NCBI RefSeq assembly: GCF_903772925.1
Contig: NZ_LR812090.1
Span: forward strand, 3,742,599 to 3,806,598
Direction of reading: 5' to 3'
DNA length: 64,000 bases
From: Alteromonas macleodii
GTDB taxonomy: Bacteria > Pseudomonadota > Gammaproteobacteria > Enterobacterales > Alteromonadaceae
Below the pieces are notes generated by a model, which was given only the letters and a program-made list of their open reading frames with translations, had not been told where the DNA came from and did no database searches. A program made the position numbers and the translations under genes. Positions 36,510 through 46,333 of the stretch are shown piece after piece; position 1 is the stretch's first letter; each line of letters starts with the position of its first letter.

Positions 36510-37538
36510 ATGCTCAAAAATGTAAAGGTATTGCTAATTCATGGCATGCTGACATTGTTACTCTTTTCAAATGTCTCTCTTGCACTGGGAACCGACGCCA
36601 ACTCGCTAGCCCGTCCCACATTTGATAAACGCTTGAGCACGGTGGAATATCCATTCGATGTAAAAATGTTTAGCTTCTCTTCACAGGGAAACGACCTAGA
36701 AATGGCCTATATGTTTTTGCCTCCCAAAGAGGAAAAGCCTGTGGTAACGCTTTTTCATGGGAAAAATTTTAACGGAGCTTACTGGGAAAGTACGGCGCGT
36801 CTTCTGCAAAATCAGGGCTACGGCGTTCTTATTCCCGACCAAATAGGCTTTGGAAAATCGTCTAAACCTACCCAATATCAATACAGTTTTGCCACGCTTG
36901 CGAACAATACGCGACAATTAATGCAGTCTTTAAACATCGAGAAAAGTATTATTGTAGGGCACTCCATGGGCGGCATGTTAGCTACGCGATTTGCATTGCT
37001 TTCCCCCGACACAAGCGAAAGCCTTATTTTGATAAACCCCATAGGTTTAGAAAACTACTTGCTGTATGAAAGTTACACCGACATTGAAACGGTATACCAA
37101 AGTGAGCTTAAGAAAACGCCAGAAATGATCGTTAATTATCAAACAAAAAACTATTACGACGGTGCGTGGAACAACACTTATGCCGAGCATGCCGAGTTTT
37201 TACAAGGGTGGATAAACGGCCCAGATTGGGAAACACTAGCACGGGTTAATGCGCTGACCTACGATATGATATTTACGCAGCCGGTTATTGAAGAGTTTGA
37301 TGATTTAGCCCTGCCAACTACACTAATATTAGGTACCCGTGATCGCACAGCGCCCGGACGTGCAAACAAACATGACAAGGTAAGTAGAGAATTAGGTCGT
37401 TACGACAAATTAGGCAAGGAAGTAAAATCCCGCAATTCAAACATCCATGTTGTTGAATTAGAAGGGTTAGGCCACTTGCCTCACATTGAAGCTTTTGAGC
37501 GCTTTAAGGTGCCATTTTTAGACGCATTGCATGACTAA
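36510..37538 (+). CDS. Exported alpha/beta-hydrolase
   Basis: A 342-residue alpha/beta-hydrolase with a signal peptide (VLLIHGMLTLLLFSNVSLA). The oxyanion region is LFHGKNFNG, the nucleophile elbow is VGHSMGGM (Ser), the acid is probably Asp in LGTRDRTAPG, and the base is His in LEGLGHLPHIE. This gives a full catalytic triad of an esterase, lipase or C-C hydrolase; the substrate is not known. SD aaggtg lies about 6 bases before the ATG. It acts in the periplasm or outside. It faces the convergent NHL-repeat gene. Confidence 0.88.
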   Translation: MLKNVKVLLIHGMLTLLLFSNVSLALGTDANSLARPTFDKRLSTVEYPFDVKMFSFSSQGNDLEMAYMFLPPKEEKPVVTLFHGKNFNGAYWESTARLLQNQGYGVLIPDQIGFGKSSKPTQYQYSFATLANNTRQLMQSLNIEKSIIVGHSMGGMLATRFALLSPDTSESLILINPIGLENYLLYESYTDIETVYQSELKKTPEMIVNYQTKNYYDGAWNNTYAEHAEFLQGWINGPDWETLARVNALTYDMIFTQPVIEEFDDLALPTTLILGTRDRTAPGRANKHDKVSRELGRYDKLGKEVKSRNSNIHVVELEGLGHLPHIEAFERFKVPFLDALHD

Positions 37539-37650
37539 TTTCCGCGTAGTCATTTGTTTCTAAAAAACCGATAGTAAACTTCTGGGGCGCGTTTAGGTAT
37601 TTCTCTTTGCCTTTGCGCCCAAATCCGGAAACGGTCATGACCGTCATATA

Positions 37651-37670
37651 AGGGCGTTATTTAACGCCCT
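37651..37670 (-). terminator. Hairpin spanning the NHL gene stop codon
   Basis: agggcgtta at 37651-37659 pairs with taacgccct at 37662-37670 around the stop codon. Just beyond it lies a perfect 14-bp palindrome acggtcatgaccgt (37631-37644). Together they may stop convergent transcription; no T run is present. Confidence 0.4.
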
Positions 37671-38928
37671 GAAATACCAGCTTTTGCACTCGTCTACCGG
37701 TATTAACTTCGGTGGTGTAAAGGTTTCCTTCGCTATCGGTATCAATACTGTGTAGCCATATAAATTGGCCTGGATAGCGACCGTTTTTACCTATCGAACC
37801 TAGCTTTTCATGAGATTTTCTATCGTAAATCCAAATACGCCCGTTCATCATATCGGCAACGTACAAGTATTTACCATCGGGTGAAAATGCTACATCAGTT
37901 GCTGTACCTAGCCCCCCAGTTTCTGGTCGTACGGCAAAGTTTTTAACAAAGCGGATATCACCGCTTTTTTCCCGTTTAAATATTTGAAGGCGGTTGTTTC
38001 GACGGTCACATACATAAATAAATCCGTCGCGGTCTTGATTTATACAATGCACGATATTCCCAAATAATGGGTTTTCCGGATCTATCCCCTGCTTTTGCGG
38101 CTGGGTGGCTTGGGACTGATCAAAGTCTCCTTCGCGAGTGGGCCCTAATGGCTTTTCTCCATAAGCACCAAGCACATGAGTCGCCCTCTCTTTCTCCACA
38201 TCAAAACTTGCAATGCGCGTATTAATATAGCCATCGGCAATCACTAATTCGTTGTGCTCAATGTCCATAAACATATCTGCGGGATTGCCCAGTGTATGCA
38301 AGTCCATATTGCCGTTGGTCTGCCCTCGCCTACCTATGCCTTTCACAAACTCGCCATCAAAAGTAAAACCCACAGACACATGGTCATCTTTGCCATTGCC
38401 AGCTAACCAAACCGTGTCATTCTCATCAACAAATAGCCCGTGTACGTTTACTGGCCATTGATTTACACCGTCTATCGTGGGTGCGTTGCTTTCGCCGCCC
38501 CATGCTGTAGCTACCTCACCATCGGGCGTAAAGCGAATAACATGGGGCGCTGGTTCACAACACACCGCGGTGGGTGGCGTTGCAACAAGCCCTGTATCAG
38601 TTTTGCCCAGAGAGTTGGGACGCTGCAATATCCAAACATGATCATATTTATCGATAGAAAGACCCGACACCTGCCCCAGCATCCAGGTTTCTGGCAACGA
38701 TGGCCAGCTTGCATCAACGCTAAATTGCGGCATAGGCTTGTTAACTAACGGATAGGTTGTCATAGGGATAAGCGGCGTTTTATTTTCTGATAATGCAGCG
38801 CTTTTTACTGTTTCGGTACCCACTGATGGAGACATGGCTTGTGGCGGATTGGCAAAGGTTAAACTGCTAAAGAAAGATGCAGCAGTTAGTGCAGTAACAC
38901 AAACAGCATTTGGATGTATTCTGGTCAT
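37657..38928 (-). CDS. Exported NHL-repeat six-bladed propeller protein
   Basis: About 423 residues. I prefer the second ATG (38928), which has ggaaag ahead and gives a compact signal peptide ending SLTFA; the frame also allows 38940. The mature part is built of NHL-type repeats, such as LSIDKYDHVWILQRP, GLFVDENDTVWLAGNG, CINQDRDGFIYVCDRRNNRLQIF, VAFSPDGKYLYVADMMNGRIWIY and SIDTDSEGNLYTTEVNTGRRVQ. This fold is shared with peptidyl-alpha-hydroxyglycine amidating lyase and SMP-30-like lactonases. The conserved CCEP pair may bind metal. The enzyme activity is not clear. It is monocistronic. Confidence 0.82.
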   Translation of the reverse strand: MTRIHPNAVCVTALTAASFFSSLTFANPPQAMSPSVGTETVKSAALSENKTPLIPMTTYPLVNKPMPQFSVDASWPSLPETWMLGQVSGLSIDKYDHVWILQRPNSLGKTDTGLVATPPTAVCCEPAPHVIRFTPDGEVATAWGGESNAPTIDGVNQWPVNVHGLFVDENDTVWLAGNGKDDHVSVGFTFDGEFVKGIGRRGQTNGNMDLHTLGNPADMFMDIEHNELVIADGYINTRIASFDVEKERATHVLGAYGEKPLGPTREGDFDQSQATQPQKQGIDPENPLFGNIVHCINQDRDGFIYVCDRRNNRLQIFKREKSGDIRFVKNFAVRPETGGLGTATDVAFSPDGKYLYVADMMNGRIWIYDRKSHEKLGSIGKNGRYPGQFIWLHSIDTDSEGNLYTTEVNTGRRVQKLVFQGVK

Positions 38929-39072
38929 AGGGCTTTCCATATAGGAATGATCGGCAAAGGGTAAACACGTCTAGCATGCTGCAAGTCCGCTAAGATAATT
39001 GCAATAAAAAGCGCCAACCTGTATGAGTTTTAAGCTAAATTGAAAAGCATTTTCACTCGTTGACTAGATGAA

Positions 39073-39111
39073 GAAAATTCATCCTACCTAGATAGGATGA
39101 ATCCAATTTTC
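39073..39111 (-). terminator. Terminator of the PAS chemotaxis gene
   Basis: attcatccta at 39077-39086 pairs perfectly with taggatgaat at 39093-39102 (6-base loop), with possible further pairing outside. The minus strand continues TTTTCTTC. It lies 100 bases past the gene. Confidence 0.6.
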
Positions 39112-39210
39112 AAAAAATATCTTCTTCTAAAGAATAGAAGCACTTCTGTATTTAACGGAAGATACGTATTTCTAGGTCGCTAGCTATTATAAGGGCGACT
39201 AAAACGACGA

Positions 39211-40527
39211 CTAATTTCCTAGGCGACTGGTAAACTGCCCTACCGCATCGACAACTTCTTTAGCCCCGCCTTGAATTTGCTCAATGACTTCACCCGCTTC
39301 TTTCGCGTAATTGAGCCCAGATTGCGCTTTTTCATCGCCTTCGTTAACAAGGTCTACCGCGTCCGTCGCTAGTGTCTGATTGTGCTTAACCACATTGATA
39401 ATTTCTTCCGTGGCTTCTGTAGTACGCGACGCTAACTGGCGCACTTCGTCAGCAACAACGGCGAAACCGCGCCCTTGATCACCGGCACGTGCCGCCTCAA
39501 TAGCTGCGTTTAAAGCAAGCAAGTTGGTCTGTTCAGCAATGGCGCTAATGCTGCCTATTATTGTGGCAATTTGTTGAGACTGAGCGTCTAAGGCGTTAAT
39601 CCCTTCTTTTGCTCGGTCCATTTGCTGCGATAGTGAAGACATTTCAGAAAGTAATTCACGAATGACTTCTGTACCTCGTGACGCAATTTGATCGGTGTTG
39701 TTAGAAGAGTGGTAGGCGATGTCAGCTGCACTGGAAACCGCATTTTCGCGCGCTACTTGCTCAGTAATATCCGTAGCTAGTTTAACCACTTTATACATGC
39801 GACCGTGAGAGTCACAAATAGGGTTATAAGTAGCCTCTAACCAAAAGCTGTTGCCATGCGCATCAAAACGTTCAAAGCGACCTGCTACGAATTCGCCTCG
39901 GGCTAGGCGATCCCAAAAATTTTTGTATTCCATGGAATTAGCGTATTCAGTATCGCAGAATATTCTATGGTGCTTACCCTTTATGTCGTTCAAACTGTAT
40001 TTAACGGTTTTCAAAAAGGCTTCATTAGCGTCTTGAATTACACCATTAAGATCGAACTCAATCGCTGCATTAGATTTGTGTAAAGCAGCGACTAAATCTT
40101 CGTGTTCTTTCGACTTAGCGATGGTGCGCGTAAGATCATTAAGGTTTACCGAGAATTTGTGTATCTTGCCATTAATATCGAAAATGGGCTCTACTACACC
40201 ACGCAGCCACGCCTCATCTCCGTTTTCACGCACAAACTCTATTGCCCCCCAGTAGTGAACGCGCTGTTCAAGAGCATCTTTTAACTTTTTAAAATGAGGA
40301 GTGTTACGTGCAATTTCAGGAACAAATTCAAAGAAGCGTTTACCTTTCACTTGAGACAGAGAGTACCCTAGTTCCTCCTCGAACATCCCGTTGACCGCGT
40401 CTATTTCACCACGCTCGTTTAGGCGAAGAAAAATCATATCTTCACGTAACCCGTCTCGCACTTGCTTGAGTATGTGTAGTTCTTCTTTAAGTGCTTCGTT
40501 TTCTTTAACTAAGTGTTTATTGAACAT
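39211..40527 (-). CDS. Soluble PAS-PAS methyl-accepting chemotaxis protein
   Basis: A 438-residue cytoplasmic transducer without transmembrane segments. A short coiled coil precedes two PAS domains (about 25-140 and 145-260; the second reads [15 protein letters not shown] and [12 protein letters not shown], the PAS form found in Aer and BdlA-type proteins). The signalling domain follows from about 270, with the hairpin-tip sequence [20 protein letters not shown]. It is shorter than classical MCPs, as typical for the BdlA-like group that links oxygen, redox or ligand sensing with biofilm dispersal or motility. Monocistronic. The ligand is unknown, and conserved haem or FAD residues were not verified. 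Confidence 0.9.
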   Translation of the reverse strand: MFNKHLVKENEALKEELHILKQVRDGLREDMIFLRLNERGEIDAVNGMFEEELGYSLSQVKGKRFFEFVPEIARNTPHFKKLKDALEQRVHYWGAIEFVRENGDEAWLRGVVEPIFDINGKIHKFSVNLNDLTRTIAKSKEHEDLVAALHKSNAAIEFDLNGVIQDANEAFLKTVKYSLNDIKGKHHRIFCDTEYANSMEYKNFWDRLARGEFVAGRFERFDAHGNSFWLEATYNPICDSHGRMYKVVKLATDITEQVARENAVSSAADIAYHSSNNTDQIASRGTEVIRELLSEMSSLSQQMDRAKEGINALDAQSQQIATIIGSISAIAEQTNLLALNAAIEAARAGDQGRGFAVVADEVRQLASRTTEATEEIINVVKHNQTLATDAVDLVNEGDEKAQSGLNYAKEAGEVIEQIQGGAKEVVDAVGQFTSRLGN

Positions 40528-40802
40528 GGGATCTTCCCTGACAGAGAATGGCAGTAATATAATTTGTATCGGCAGTTATTTATCGTGCCTTAACTATAAT
40601 TTGATAATTGTATGCAAGATTCACAAAGCGTGATGCTTAAGTTGGCTTTTCAACAATGTCTTATAACCTAGTTTAGTCATGCAATGAATATAGCCTAGAC
40701 CACATTCATCACTTACGGTAAACCCAATCAGCTTTTTTCGCTTCTCCCCTGATTTTTTCACATATCTACCTAGCAAAATATAGTAGAAAAACGTCTAATT
40801 TT

Positions 40803-41687
40803 TTAATCGAGGAACCTTAAACGATATTTTGTAACGTTATCTATAAGCCACTTTGTGAATACTTGGAAACGCGCCTGTGAATGAGTTTCTTTATGTGTAG
40901 CCAACCAAAATGTACGCTTGATATGAATCTCGTTTTCAATGAGTCTAACTAAGCCTGGCTGAGTTTCAGCCATAAATTTAGGCAAAATGCCCACCCCTGC
41001 ACCATTTACAAGCATTTGATACTGCGCATTAATACTGGTGCTGCGAAGCGCACTCAATTGTGATAAAGCAGTCTCTTCAATGAACTTTAATTGAGGCGCA
41101 TACACCAAATCGGGCACGTAACTCACTAAATTGAAGGCGGTGAGCTCTTGTAATGTTCGAGGTTCGTTGTCGCTGATAAGGGACTGGTGGGTATAAAGAT
41201 AGAGGTTATAGTCAGTTAATTTTTGTGTAACCAGCAAGCCTTTACTGGGCTTTTCTAACAAGATAGCCATATCAGCTTCTCGTTTGTTCAGGTTTAAAAA
41301 GCCGCTGGTTGCCACAAGCTCAATACTAATCCCCGGATACTGCTTTTTAAAATTGGGGAGTAATGGCGCTAAAAACCAGCTACCGAAACCTTCAGAAACA
41401 CTCACTCTGATCGTACCTGCCAAATGCGAGCGTTCATCACCTAATTCATTTTGTGCCTCTAGAAAGTAATGCTCTGCTTTTTCGATATACGTAACTAGCT
41501 CACTGCCATGGGTGGTAAGCACATACCCCTTTTTAGTTAGCTCGAACAACTTGCAATTTAATGAGTCCTCCAGTTTTTTTACACGACGAATTAATGTCGT
41601 AGGGTCTACCTTCAAGCCTTTAGCTGCAATAGCTACACGACCATTTCTTGCCAAACCAAGAAACAAACGCATGTCGTCCCAATTCAC
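40803..41687 (-). CDS. LysR-family transcriptional regulator
   Basis: A 294-residue LysR regulator. The winged helix-turn-helix is in residues 1-60 (MNWDDMRLFLGLARNGRVAI, DPTTLIRRVKKLE), and the effector domain starts near GTIRVSVSEGFG. It is divergent from mmsA with 98 bases between the start codons, so control of mmsAB is likely by position. This LysR subtype (with MNWDDLR-type start) is often next to mmsA in Alteromonadales and Shewanella-like genomes, as I recall. The effector is not known. Confidence 0.88.
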   Translation of the reverse strand: MNWDDMRLFLGLARNGRVAIAAKGLKVDPTTLIRRVKKLEDSLNCKLFELTKKGYVLTTHGSELVTYIEKAEHYFLEAQNELGDERSHLAGTIRVSVSEGFGSWFLAPLLPNFKKQYPGISIELVATSGFLNLNKREADMAILLEKPSKGLLVTQKLTDYNLYLYTHQSLISDNEPRTLQELTAFNLVSYVPDLVYAPQLKFIEETALSQLSALRSTSINAQYQMLVNGAGVGILPKFMAETQPGLVRLIENEIHIKRTFWLATHKETHSQARFQVFTKWLIDNVTKYRLRFLD

Positions 41688-41785
41688 TTAAACACCTGCA
41701 TTTTTACAGCACCATACTGCAAGTATATGTATTGTCTTTGCAAACACAAGGTTTCAATATTGTTAAAAATTACAGGAGCTATGTC

Positions 41786-43285
41786 ATGAGAAAGATTGTT
41801 CACTTTATTGCAGGTAAAGATTTTGAGGATAGCAGCGAAAATACCGCGTCGGTATTTGCGCCCAACACAGGTGAAGTTCAGGCTGAAGTTAGCTTAGCTA
41901 ACGCTTCAACTTTGGCCTATGCAATTGAAACAGCCCAAGCCGCTCAAGCTGAGTGGGCAGCAACAAATCCTCAACGACGCGCTCGTGTTATGTTCAAGTT
42001 TAAAGAATTAGTTGAAGCAAACCGCGACCGCTTAGCGGCACTATTATCAAGCGAGCACGGTAAAGTGTTGGTTGATGCGCAAGGTGATATTCAGCGCGGC
42101 CTTGAAGTTATCGAGTTTGCCTGTGGCATCCCTCATGCGCAAAAAGGTGAATATACCGAAGGCGCAGGCCCAGGAATCGATGTGTACTCCATGCGCCAAG
42201 CTCTTGGTGTAGTGGCAGGTATTACGCCATTTAACTTCCCGGCTATGATCCCAATGTGGATGTTTGGTGTGGCAATTGCCTGCGGTAACGCGTTCATTTT
42301 AAAGCCATCAGAGCGCGATCCGTCAGTACCTGTTGAACTGGCAAAGCTTATGATTGAAGCCGGCCTTCCAGCAGGTGTGCTTAACGTTGTACACGGTAAC
42401 AAAGAAGTGGTTGATGGTATTTTAGACCATCAAACTATCAAGGCTGTGAGTTTTGTAGGCTCTTCTGATATCGCAAACTACGTTTACGAGCGTGGTGCGC
42501 GTGCTGGAAAGCGCGTTCAAGCTATGGGCGGCGCGAAAAACCACGGCATAGTAATGCCTGACGCAGATCTAGATCAGGTGGTAACCGACTTAGTGGGCGC
42601 TGCATACGGCAGTGCCGGTGAACGCTGTATGGCGCTGCCGGTTGTCGTGCCTGTTGGCGATGAAACCGCTGAGAAACTAAAAGCCAAGCTAATACCGGCT
42701 ATTAAAGACATTATGGTAAGCCATAGTGAAGATCCTAACGCCCATTATGGCCCTGTAGTTACTGCTGCTCACAAAGAGCGCGTGGAAGGCTATATCGACC
42801 TCTGCATAGAAGAAGGTGCTGAGCTTGTTTACGACGGTAGAACCAGCCAAATTCCCAGCGACAGCCAGGGCTACTTCATCGGACCAACCTTCTTCGACCA
42901 CGTGACCAAAGACATGCGCTCATATAAAGAAGAGATTTTTGGTCCAGTGCTTCAAATGGTGCGCGCGAAAGATTTCAACGAAGCGGTTAACTTAGCAAGC
43001 GACCACCAATACGGTAATGGTGTTGCTATGTACACCCGTAACGGTCATGCGGCGCGCGAATTTGCGCAACGTGTAAACGTGGGCATGGTTGGGATTAACG
43101 TGCCTATTCCTGTGCCAGTTGCCTACCACACTTTTGGGGGCTGGAAGCGCTCTGCATTTGGGGATACCAATCAACATGGTATGGAAGGAGTGAAATTCTG
43201 GACCAAGATTAAAACCATTACGCAGCGCTGGCCTGATGGCTCAGATACGAACGACAACGCCTTTGTTATTCCAACCATGGGCTAA
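41786..43285 (+). CDS. mmsA: Methylmalonate-semialdehyde dehydrogenase (CoA-acylating)
   Basis: A 499-residue aldehyde dehydrogenase. I choose the ATG at 41786, with aggag 7 bases ahead; the longer frame from 41648 would overlap the divergent LysR start. Catalytic Cys281 lies in GSAGERCMALPV, the block that marks MmsA rather than other ALDHs. VAGITPFNFPAMIPMWMF binds NAD. It converts methylmalonate semialdehyde (from valine) to propionyl-CoA and malonate semialdehyde to acetyl-CoA. mmsB follows after 14 bases. Cytoplasmic. Confidence 0.96.
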   Translation: MRKIVHFIAGKDFEDSSENTASVFAPNTGEVQAEVSLANASTLAYAIETAQAAQAEWAATNPQRRARVMFKFKELVEANRDRLAALLSSEHGKVLVDAQGDIQRGLEVIEFACGIPHAQKGEYTEGAGPGIDVYSMRQALGVVAGITPFNFPAMIPMWMFGVAIACGNAFILKPSERDPSVPVELAKLMIEAGLPAGVLNVVHGNKEVVDGILDHQTIKAVSFVGSSDIANYVYERGARAGKRVQAMGGAKNHGIVMPDADLDQVVTDLVGAAYGSAGERCMALPVVVPVGDETAEKLKAKLIPAIKDIMVSHSEDPNAHYGPVVTAAHKERVEGYIDLCIEEGAELVYDGRTSQIPSDSQGYFIGPTFFDHVTKDMRSYKEEIFGPVLQMVRAKDFNEAVNLASDHQYGNGVAMYTRNGHAAREFAQRVNVGMVGINVPIPVPVAYHTFGGWKRSAFGDTNQHGMEGVKFWTKIKTITQRWPDGSDTNDNAFVIPTMG

Positions 43286-43299
43286 GTGAGGAGACTATT

Positions 43300-44175
43300 A
43301 TGACCACAGTTGCATTTATTGGCCTAGGTAATATGGGCTCAGGGATGGCAGATAACCTGGTTAAGAACGATTACAACGTATTGGCTTTTGACTTAAGCGA
43401 AGCGGCGCTGACCAAAGCCAAAGAAGCAGGCTGCACTATTGCGAAAAGTACAGAGCAAGCTGCTGCTGAGGCCGACATCGTTATCACTATGTTACCAGCA
43501 GGCAAGCACGTAAAAGATATCTATTCAAATCAGATCTTGGCTTCTGTCCGCGAAGGCACCTTGCTTATTGATTGCTCCACCATCGACGTAGAAACGGCGA
43601 AGAGTGTGTCAGAACTGGCAGAGAAAAAAGGCCTTAAAATGCTGGATGCGCCAGTTTCTGGTGGTGTTGCAGCGGCTGCGGGCGGCACACTCACGTTTAT
43701 GGTGGGTGGCGACGCTGATCCCTTTGACAAAGCGCAAGGCGTACTTAGCGCAATGGGCAAAAAAATTGTTCATGCGGGCGGCCATGGTGCGGGACAAGCA
43801 GCGAAGATTTGTAACAACATGTTACTTGGCGCGACCATGATTGCGACGTGTGAAAGCTTCCAGCTGGCACAAAAACTTGGCTTAGATGCGCAAGTGTTCT
43901 TCGATATCGCGTCAAATGCCTCGGGACAGACATGGTCAATGACCACCTACTGCCCTGTAAAAGGTGTAGGGCCACAAAGCCCTGCTGATAACGATTTTGC
44001 TGGCGGTTTCGCTTCGGCGCTTATGCTCAAAGACTTGGGGCTGGCCATGCAGGGCGCGAAGGGCGTCAACGCGCAAGTACCTATGGGTGAGCTTGCTGCA
44101 AAGTGGTTTGAAATGCATTGCGAAGAAGGCAATGCAGGGATGGATTTCTCTTCGATAATCAACCGATTAGCATAG
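43300..44175 (+). CDS. mmsB: 3-hydroxyisobutyrate dehydrogenase
   Basis: A 291-residue beta-hydroxyacid dehydrogenase. The N-terminal NAD motif is FIGLGNMGSGMADNL, the substrate loop is LDAPVSGGVAAAAGGTL, and the catalytic lysine is in GAGQAAKICNNM. It oxidises 3-hydroxyisobutyrate to methylmalonate semialdehyde, the substrate of the mmsA product directly upstream. Both work in valine degradation. SD gaggag lies ahead of the ATG. A strong terminator follows the gene. Confidence 0.95.
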   Translation: MTTVAFIGLGNMGSGMADNLVKNDYNVLAFDLSEAALTKAKEAGCTIAKSTEQAAAEADIVITMLPAGKHVKDIYSNQILASVREGTLLIDCSTIDVETAKSVSELAEKKGLKMLDAPVSGGVAAAAGGTLTFMVGGDADPFDKAQGVLSAMGKKIVHAGGHGAGQAAKICNNMLLGATMIATCESFQLAQKLGLDAQVFFDIASNASGQTWSMTTYCPVKGVGPQSPADNDFAGGFASALMLKDLGLAMQGAKGVNAQVPMGELAAKWFEMHCEEGNAGMDFSSIINRLA

Positions 44176-44234
44176 TAAAAAGCCAATATTTCTCCGACGG
44201 CTACTTTCCCTCAGAAAAGGTGGCCTTCTTTTTA

Positions 44235-44266
44235 AGCGAGTAAAGGATTTTACTCGCTCTTTTTTT
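44235..44266 (+). terminator. Terminator of mmsAB
   Basis: A perfect 10-bp stem (agcgagtaaa at 44235-44244 with tttactcgct at 44249-44258), loop ggat, then a C and seven or more T. From here to 44705, about 440 bases, I see no gene or clear signal. Confidence 0.92.
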
Positions 44267-44705
44267 ATCATTTCCCTACCTATCTCGCTTGTTTTTGCGC
44301 TGTTGTTACCTCGCTAGTCCCGTACCAAGCGGAATTATTTCTTTGTTATTTGGTGTTCCCTTTTCATCATCCAGAAGCCATTTTTAGGTGACCTATTCGT
44401 TCTCACCAGCTTGAATAAAACGAGCCAATTCGGCGTTCGGTCTACATCTTGCAATCCCATATTTAGCCTAAGAAATTTACACTGCACTAAAGGGCTAAAT
44501 TTTATACACCCTTATGCAAAGCGATACTTTTTTAAACATGAAAATATTATACGTTTTAATGACTTACTTAATTCACTAAGCAATTTCATTAAACACATTG
44601 GTTCTTTATACCGCTCATTTAGGGCGCGCTTTGAAAACCAGGGTGTCGCTAATTTCTAACGTTCAATTTCCTAAATTCAGTAAGTAAAAATAAAAGGAAC
44701 ACACT

Positions 44706-45428
44706 ATGAAAAAGCGTATTGTTGCCGCTACGACGGCAATTGTAGCTATTGGTTGTATTTTCGCCTTTATCGATACAGCCCCCTCGGGCAAAAAAGAGGT
44801 AGCAGCGGCGAATGCTGAGACAAAACCTGTTGGTAAAGAAAACGCTGTTGGAAGGCAACGAAACGGCAAAGTGTTATCGACAGGTGTCGATAACTTCAAA
44901 CCAAAAAATGAAGCCGAGCTAAAAGCTCAGGCTACAACTACTACTAACGGTAAATCAGAGAAAGACACCATCGTCTGGACAACATCAGAAGATGGCAAAA
45001 AGGTACTTGAAGCAGAAGGCTATATTCCCGCTGACGTAACCGATGAAGCTTACATTGAGCTTGATCGTGAAGAATTAATGACGGTAGAAGTTGGCGAGTA
45101 TCTCGATTTATACATCCCACAGTTCGGCGGCAGTTACACCGGTGAAGTTGACCACGTTGTCACTCATCCAAACGGCGATCGTACCGTAGAGGCCCACATC
45201 CCAGGTGCGGGTTCTCTCTACGCCGCCGTTATAACGCTTGGCGAAAACGCCACCTACGGAAACTTAGCCACGCCTCGCGACGTGTTCGTGCTTGAAGGCA
45301 ATGATAAATACGCGTGGATCGCACCAAAGTCTTCAATGATGCAAAACCACATCGAACGTGAACCCGACAGCAAACGCCCGCTTAGCGACGACAACGCTGA
45401 AGAAGTCTTCGATCTCGGCCAAAACTAA
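44706..45428 (+). CDS. Exported accessory/prodomain-like protein of the adjacent metalloprotease
   Basis: A 240-residue protein with an N-terminal signal or anchor (VAATTAIVAIGCIFAF) and a polar linker to about residue 85. The beta-rich part DEAYIELDREEL, VEVGEYLDLYIPQFGG, EVDHVVTHPNGDRTVEAHIPG, YAAVITLGENATYGNLATP and YAWIAPKSS resembles the N-terminal non-catalytic region that precedes the metzincin domain in many bacterial reprolysin-like proteases. Here it is a gene of its own, 70 bases upstream of a catalytic domain that lacks such a region. It may act as a propeptide in trans, as chaperone or as inhibitor. The resemblance is from memory and not tested. Confidence 0.6.
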   Translation: MKKRIVAATTAIVAIGCIFAFIDTAPSGKKEVAAANAETKPVGKENAVGRQRNGKVLSTGVDNFKPKNEAELKAQATTTTNGKSEKDTIVWTTSEDGKKVLEAEGYIPADVTDEAYIELDREELMTVEVGEYLDLYIPQFGGSYTGEVDHVVTHPNGDRTVEAHIPGAGSLYAAVITLGENATYGNLATPRDVFVLEGNDKYAWIAPKSSMMQNHIEREPDSKRPLSDDNAEEVFDLGQN

Positions 45429-45442
45429 TCCCCTAGTGCCTG

Positions 45443-45473
45443 TTGAGCTTCACAGGAAATTCAACAAGCTCAA
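45443..45473 (+). other. Hairpin between the accessory gene and the metalloprotease gene
   Basis: ttgagctt at 45443-45450 pairs with aagctcaa at 45466-45473, loop 15. No T run, so it is more likely an intercistronic mRNA element than a terminator. Confidence 0.45.
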
Positions 45474-45498
45474 ATAAAACAACAAGAAGGAAATAAAA

Positions 45499-46263
45499 AT
45501 GAAACACACATTTAAGTGTTTAACGGCAATGGCAGTTTCACTGCTTTGTGCAACATCAGTAACAGCAGCCACCATCGATGTAATGGTGCTTTACACCCAA
45601 CCTGCTGCAAATAATGTGTCTAATATCGACACTAAAATTAACCAATACATCTCACACGCCAACCGTGTTTATCAAAATAATGCGGTAGATCTACAGTTGC
45701 GTTTAGTGGGCGCTCAGTCATCTGCTGCTACATCTAGCGACCTTCAACCTACCGAAAGTGCGCTAGACTTGTTAACTGATAGCAGTGGTGTGCAAAACGC
45801 ACGATCTTCAAACGGCGCAGACATGGTTGTGCTTTTAGGTAATCGTGAAAACATTTATGAAGGCGGTCAGCTAGTGGGTTACGTGTGCGGCATTGGCTGG
45901 GTAGGTCAAGGCAACAACGGTACTTTGTACTCTAGCTCGCAAAGCCGCATGTACAGCATTAGCGCCGTTGATTGCGGTCTGTCCACATTTGTTCATGAAC
46001 TCGGTCACAACATGGGCTTAGGCCACTCTGTTCGCCAAGGTTCAGTAGGTGGCGTTTATAGTGACGGTATAGGACATGGCGTTGATAATAACTTCTCAAC
46101 AATCATGGCTTATCCACAAGCATTTGGTAGCGCCACACAATTAGACTATTTTTCTGATCCATACTGGTCGGGCTGTAATGGTCAAGCGTGTGGTGTTGAA
46201 AATGAGTCAAATGCTTATCGTGCGGTAAACGCGGTCATCAACCAGATCGCTAACTACTATTAA
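45499..46263 (+). CDS. Secreted reprolysin-like zinc metalloprotease (metzincin)
   Basis: A 254-residue protease with a signal peptide ending TSVTAA (about residue 24). The zinc site HELGHNMGLGH is at residues 166-176 (His166, His170 and His176 as ligands, Glu167 catalytic), and the Met-turn is TIMAYP with Met203. These are the hallmarks of metzincins; the start TIDVMVLYTQPAA is typical of the bacterial reprolysin-like (M12B/M72-like) group. Four Cys (130, 159 and two near the end, GCNGQACG) can form disulfides. The mature domain starts straight after the signal peptide with no propeptide, in line with the separate upstream gene. SD aaggaa precedes the ATG. Confidence 0.92.
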   Translation: MKHTFKCLTAMAVSLLCATSVTAATIDVMVLYTQPAANNVSNIDTKINQYISHANRVYQNNAVDLQLRLVGAQSSAATSSDLQPTESALDLLTDSSGVQNARSSNGADMVVLLGNRENIYEGGQLVGYVCGIGWVGQGNNGTLYSSSQSRMYSISAVDCGLSTFVHELGHNMGLGHSVRQGSVGGVYSDGIGHGVDNNFSTIMAYPQAFGSATQLDYFSDPYWSGCNGQACGVENESNAYRAVNAVINQIANYY

Positions 46264-46286
46264 GCAAATAAATAATTAGGGGATAC

Positions 46287-46314
46287 GAAGGGAAAGCGAT
46301 GATGCTTTCCCTTC
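46287..46314 (+). terminator. Terminator between convergent metalloprotease and BCCT genes
   Basis: A perfect 11-bp stem (gaagggaaagc at 46287-46297 with gctttcccttc at 46304-46314), 6-base loop. A/T-rich flanks follow on the plus side. Probably bidirectional. Confidence 0.65.
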
Positions 46315-46333
46315 AATTTACTATCTAGTTCAC

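Noticed and set aside
37631..37644. Perfect 14-bp palindrome acggtcatgaccgt as an operator
   Set aside because: It lies between the 3' ends of convergent genes, where an operator makes little sense; more likely part of a terminator or chance.
41648..41785. Upstream extension of the mmsA frame
   Set aside because: It would overlap the divergent LysR start and lacks a ribosome site; the ATG at 41786 has aggag at good spacing and gives the family N-terminus.
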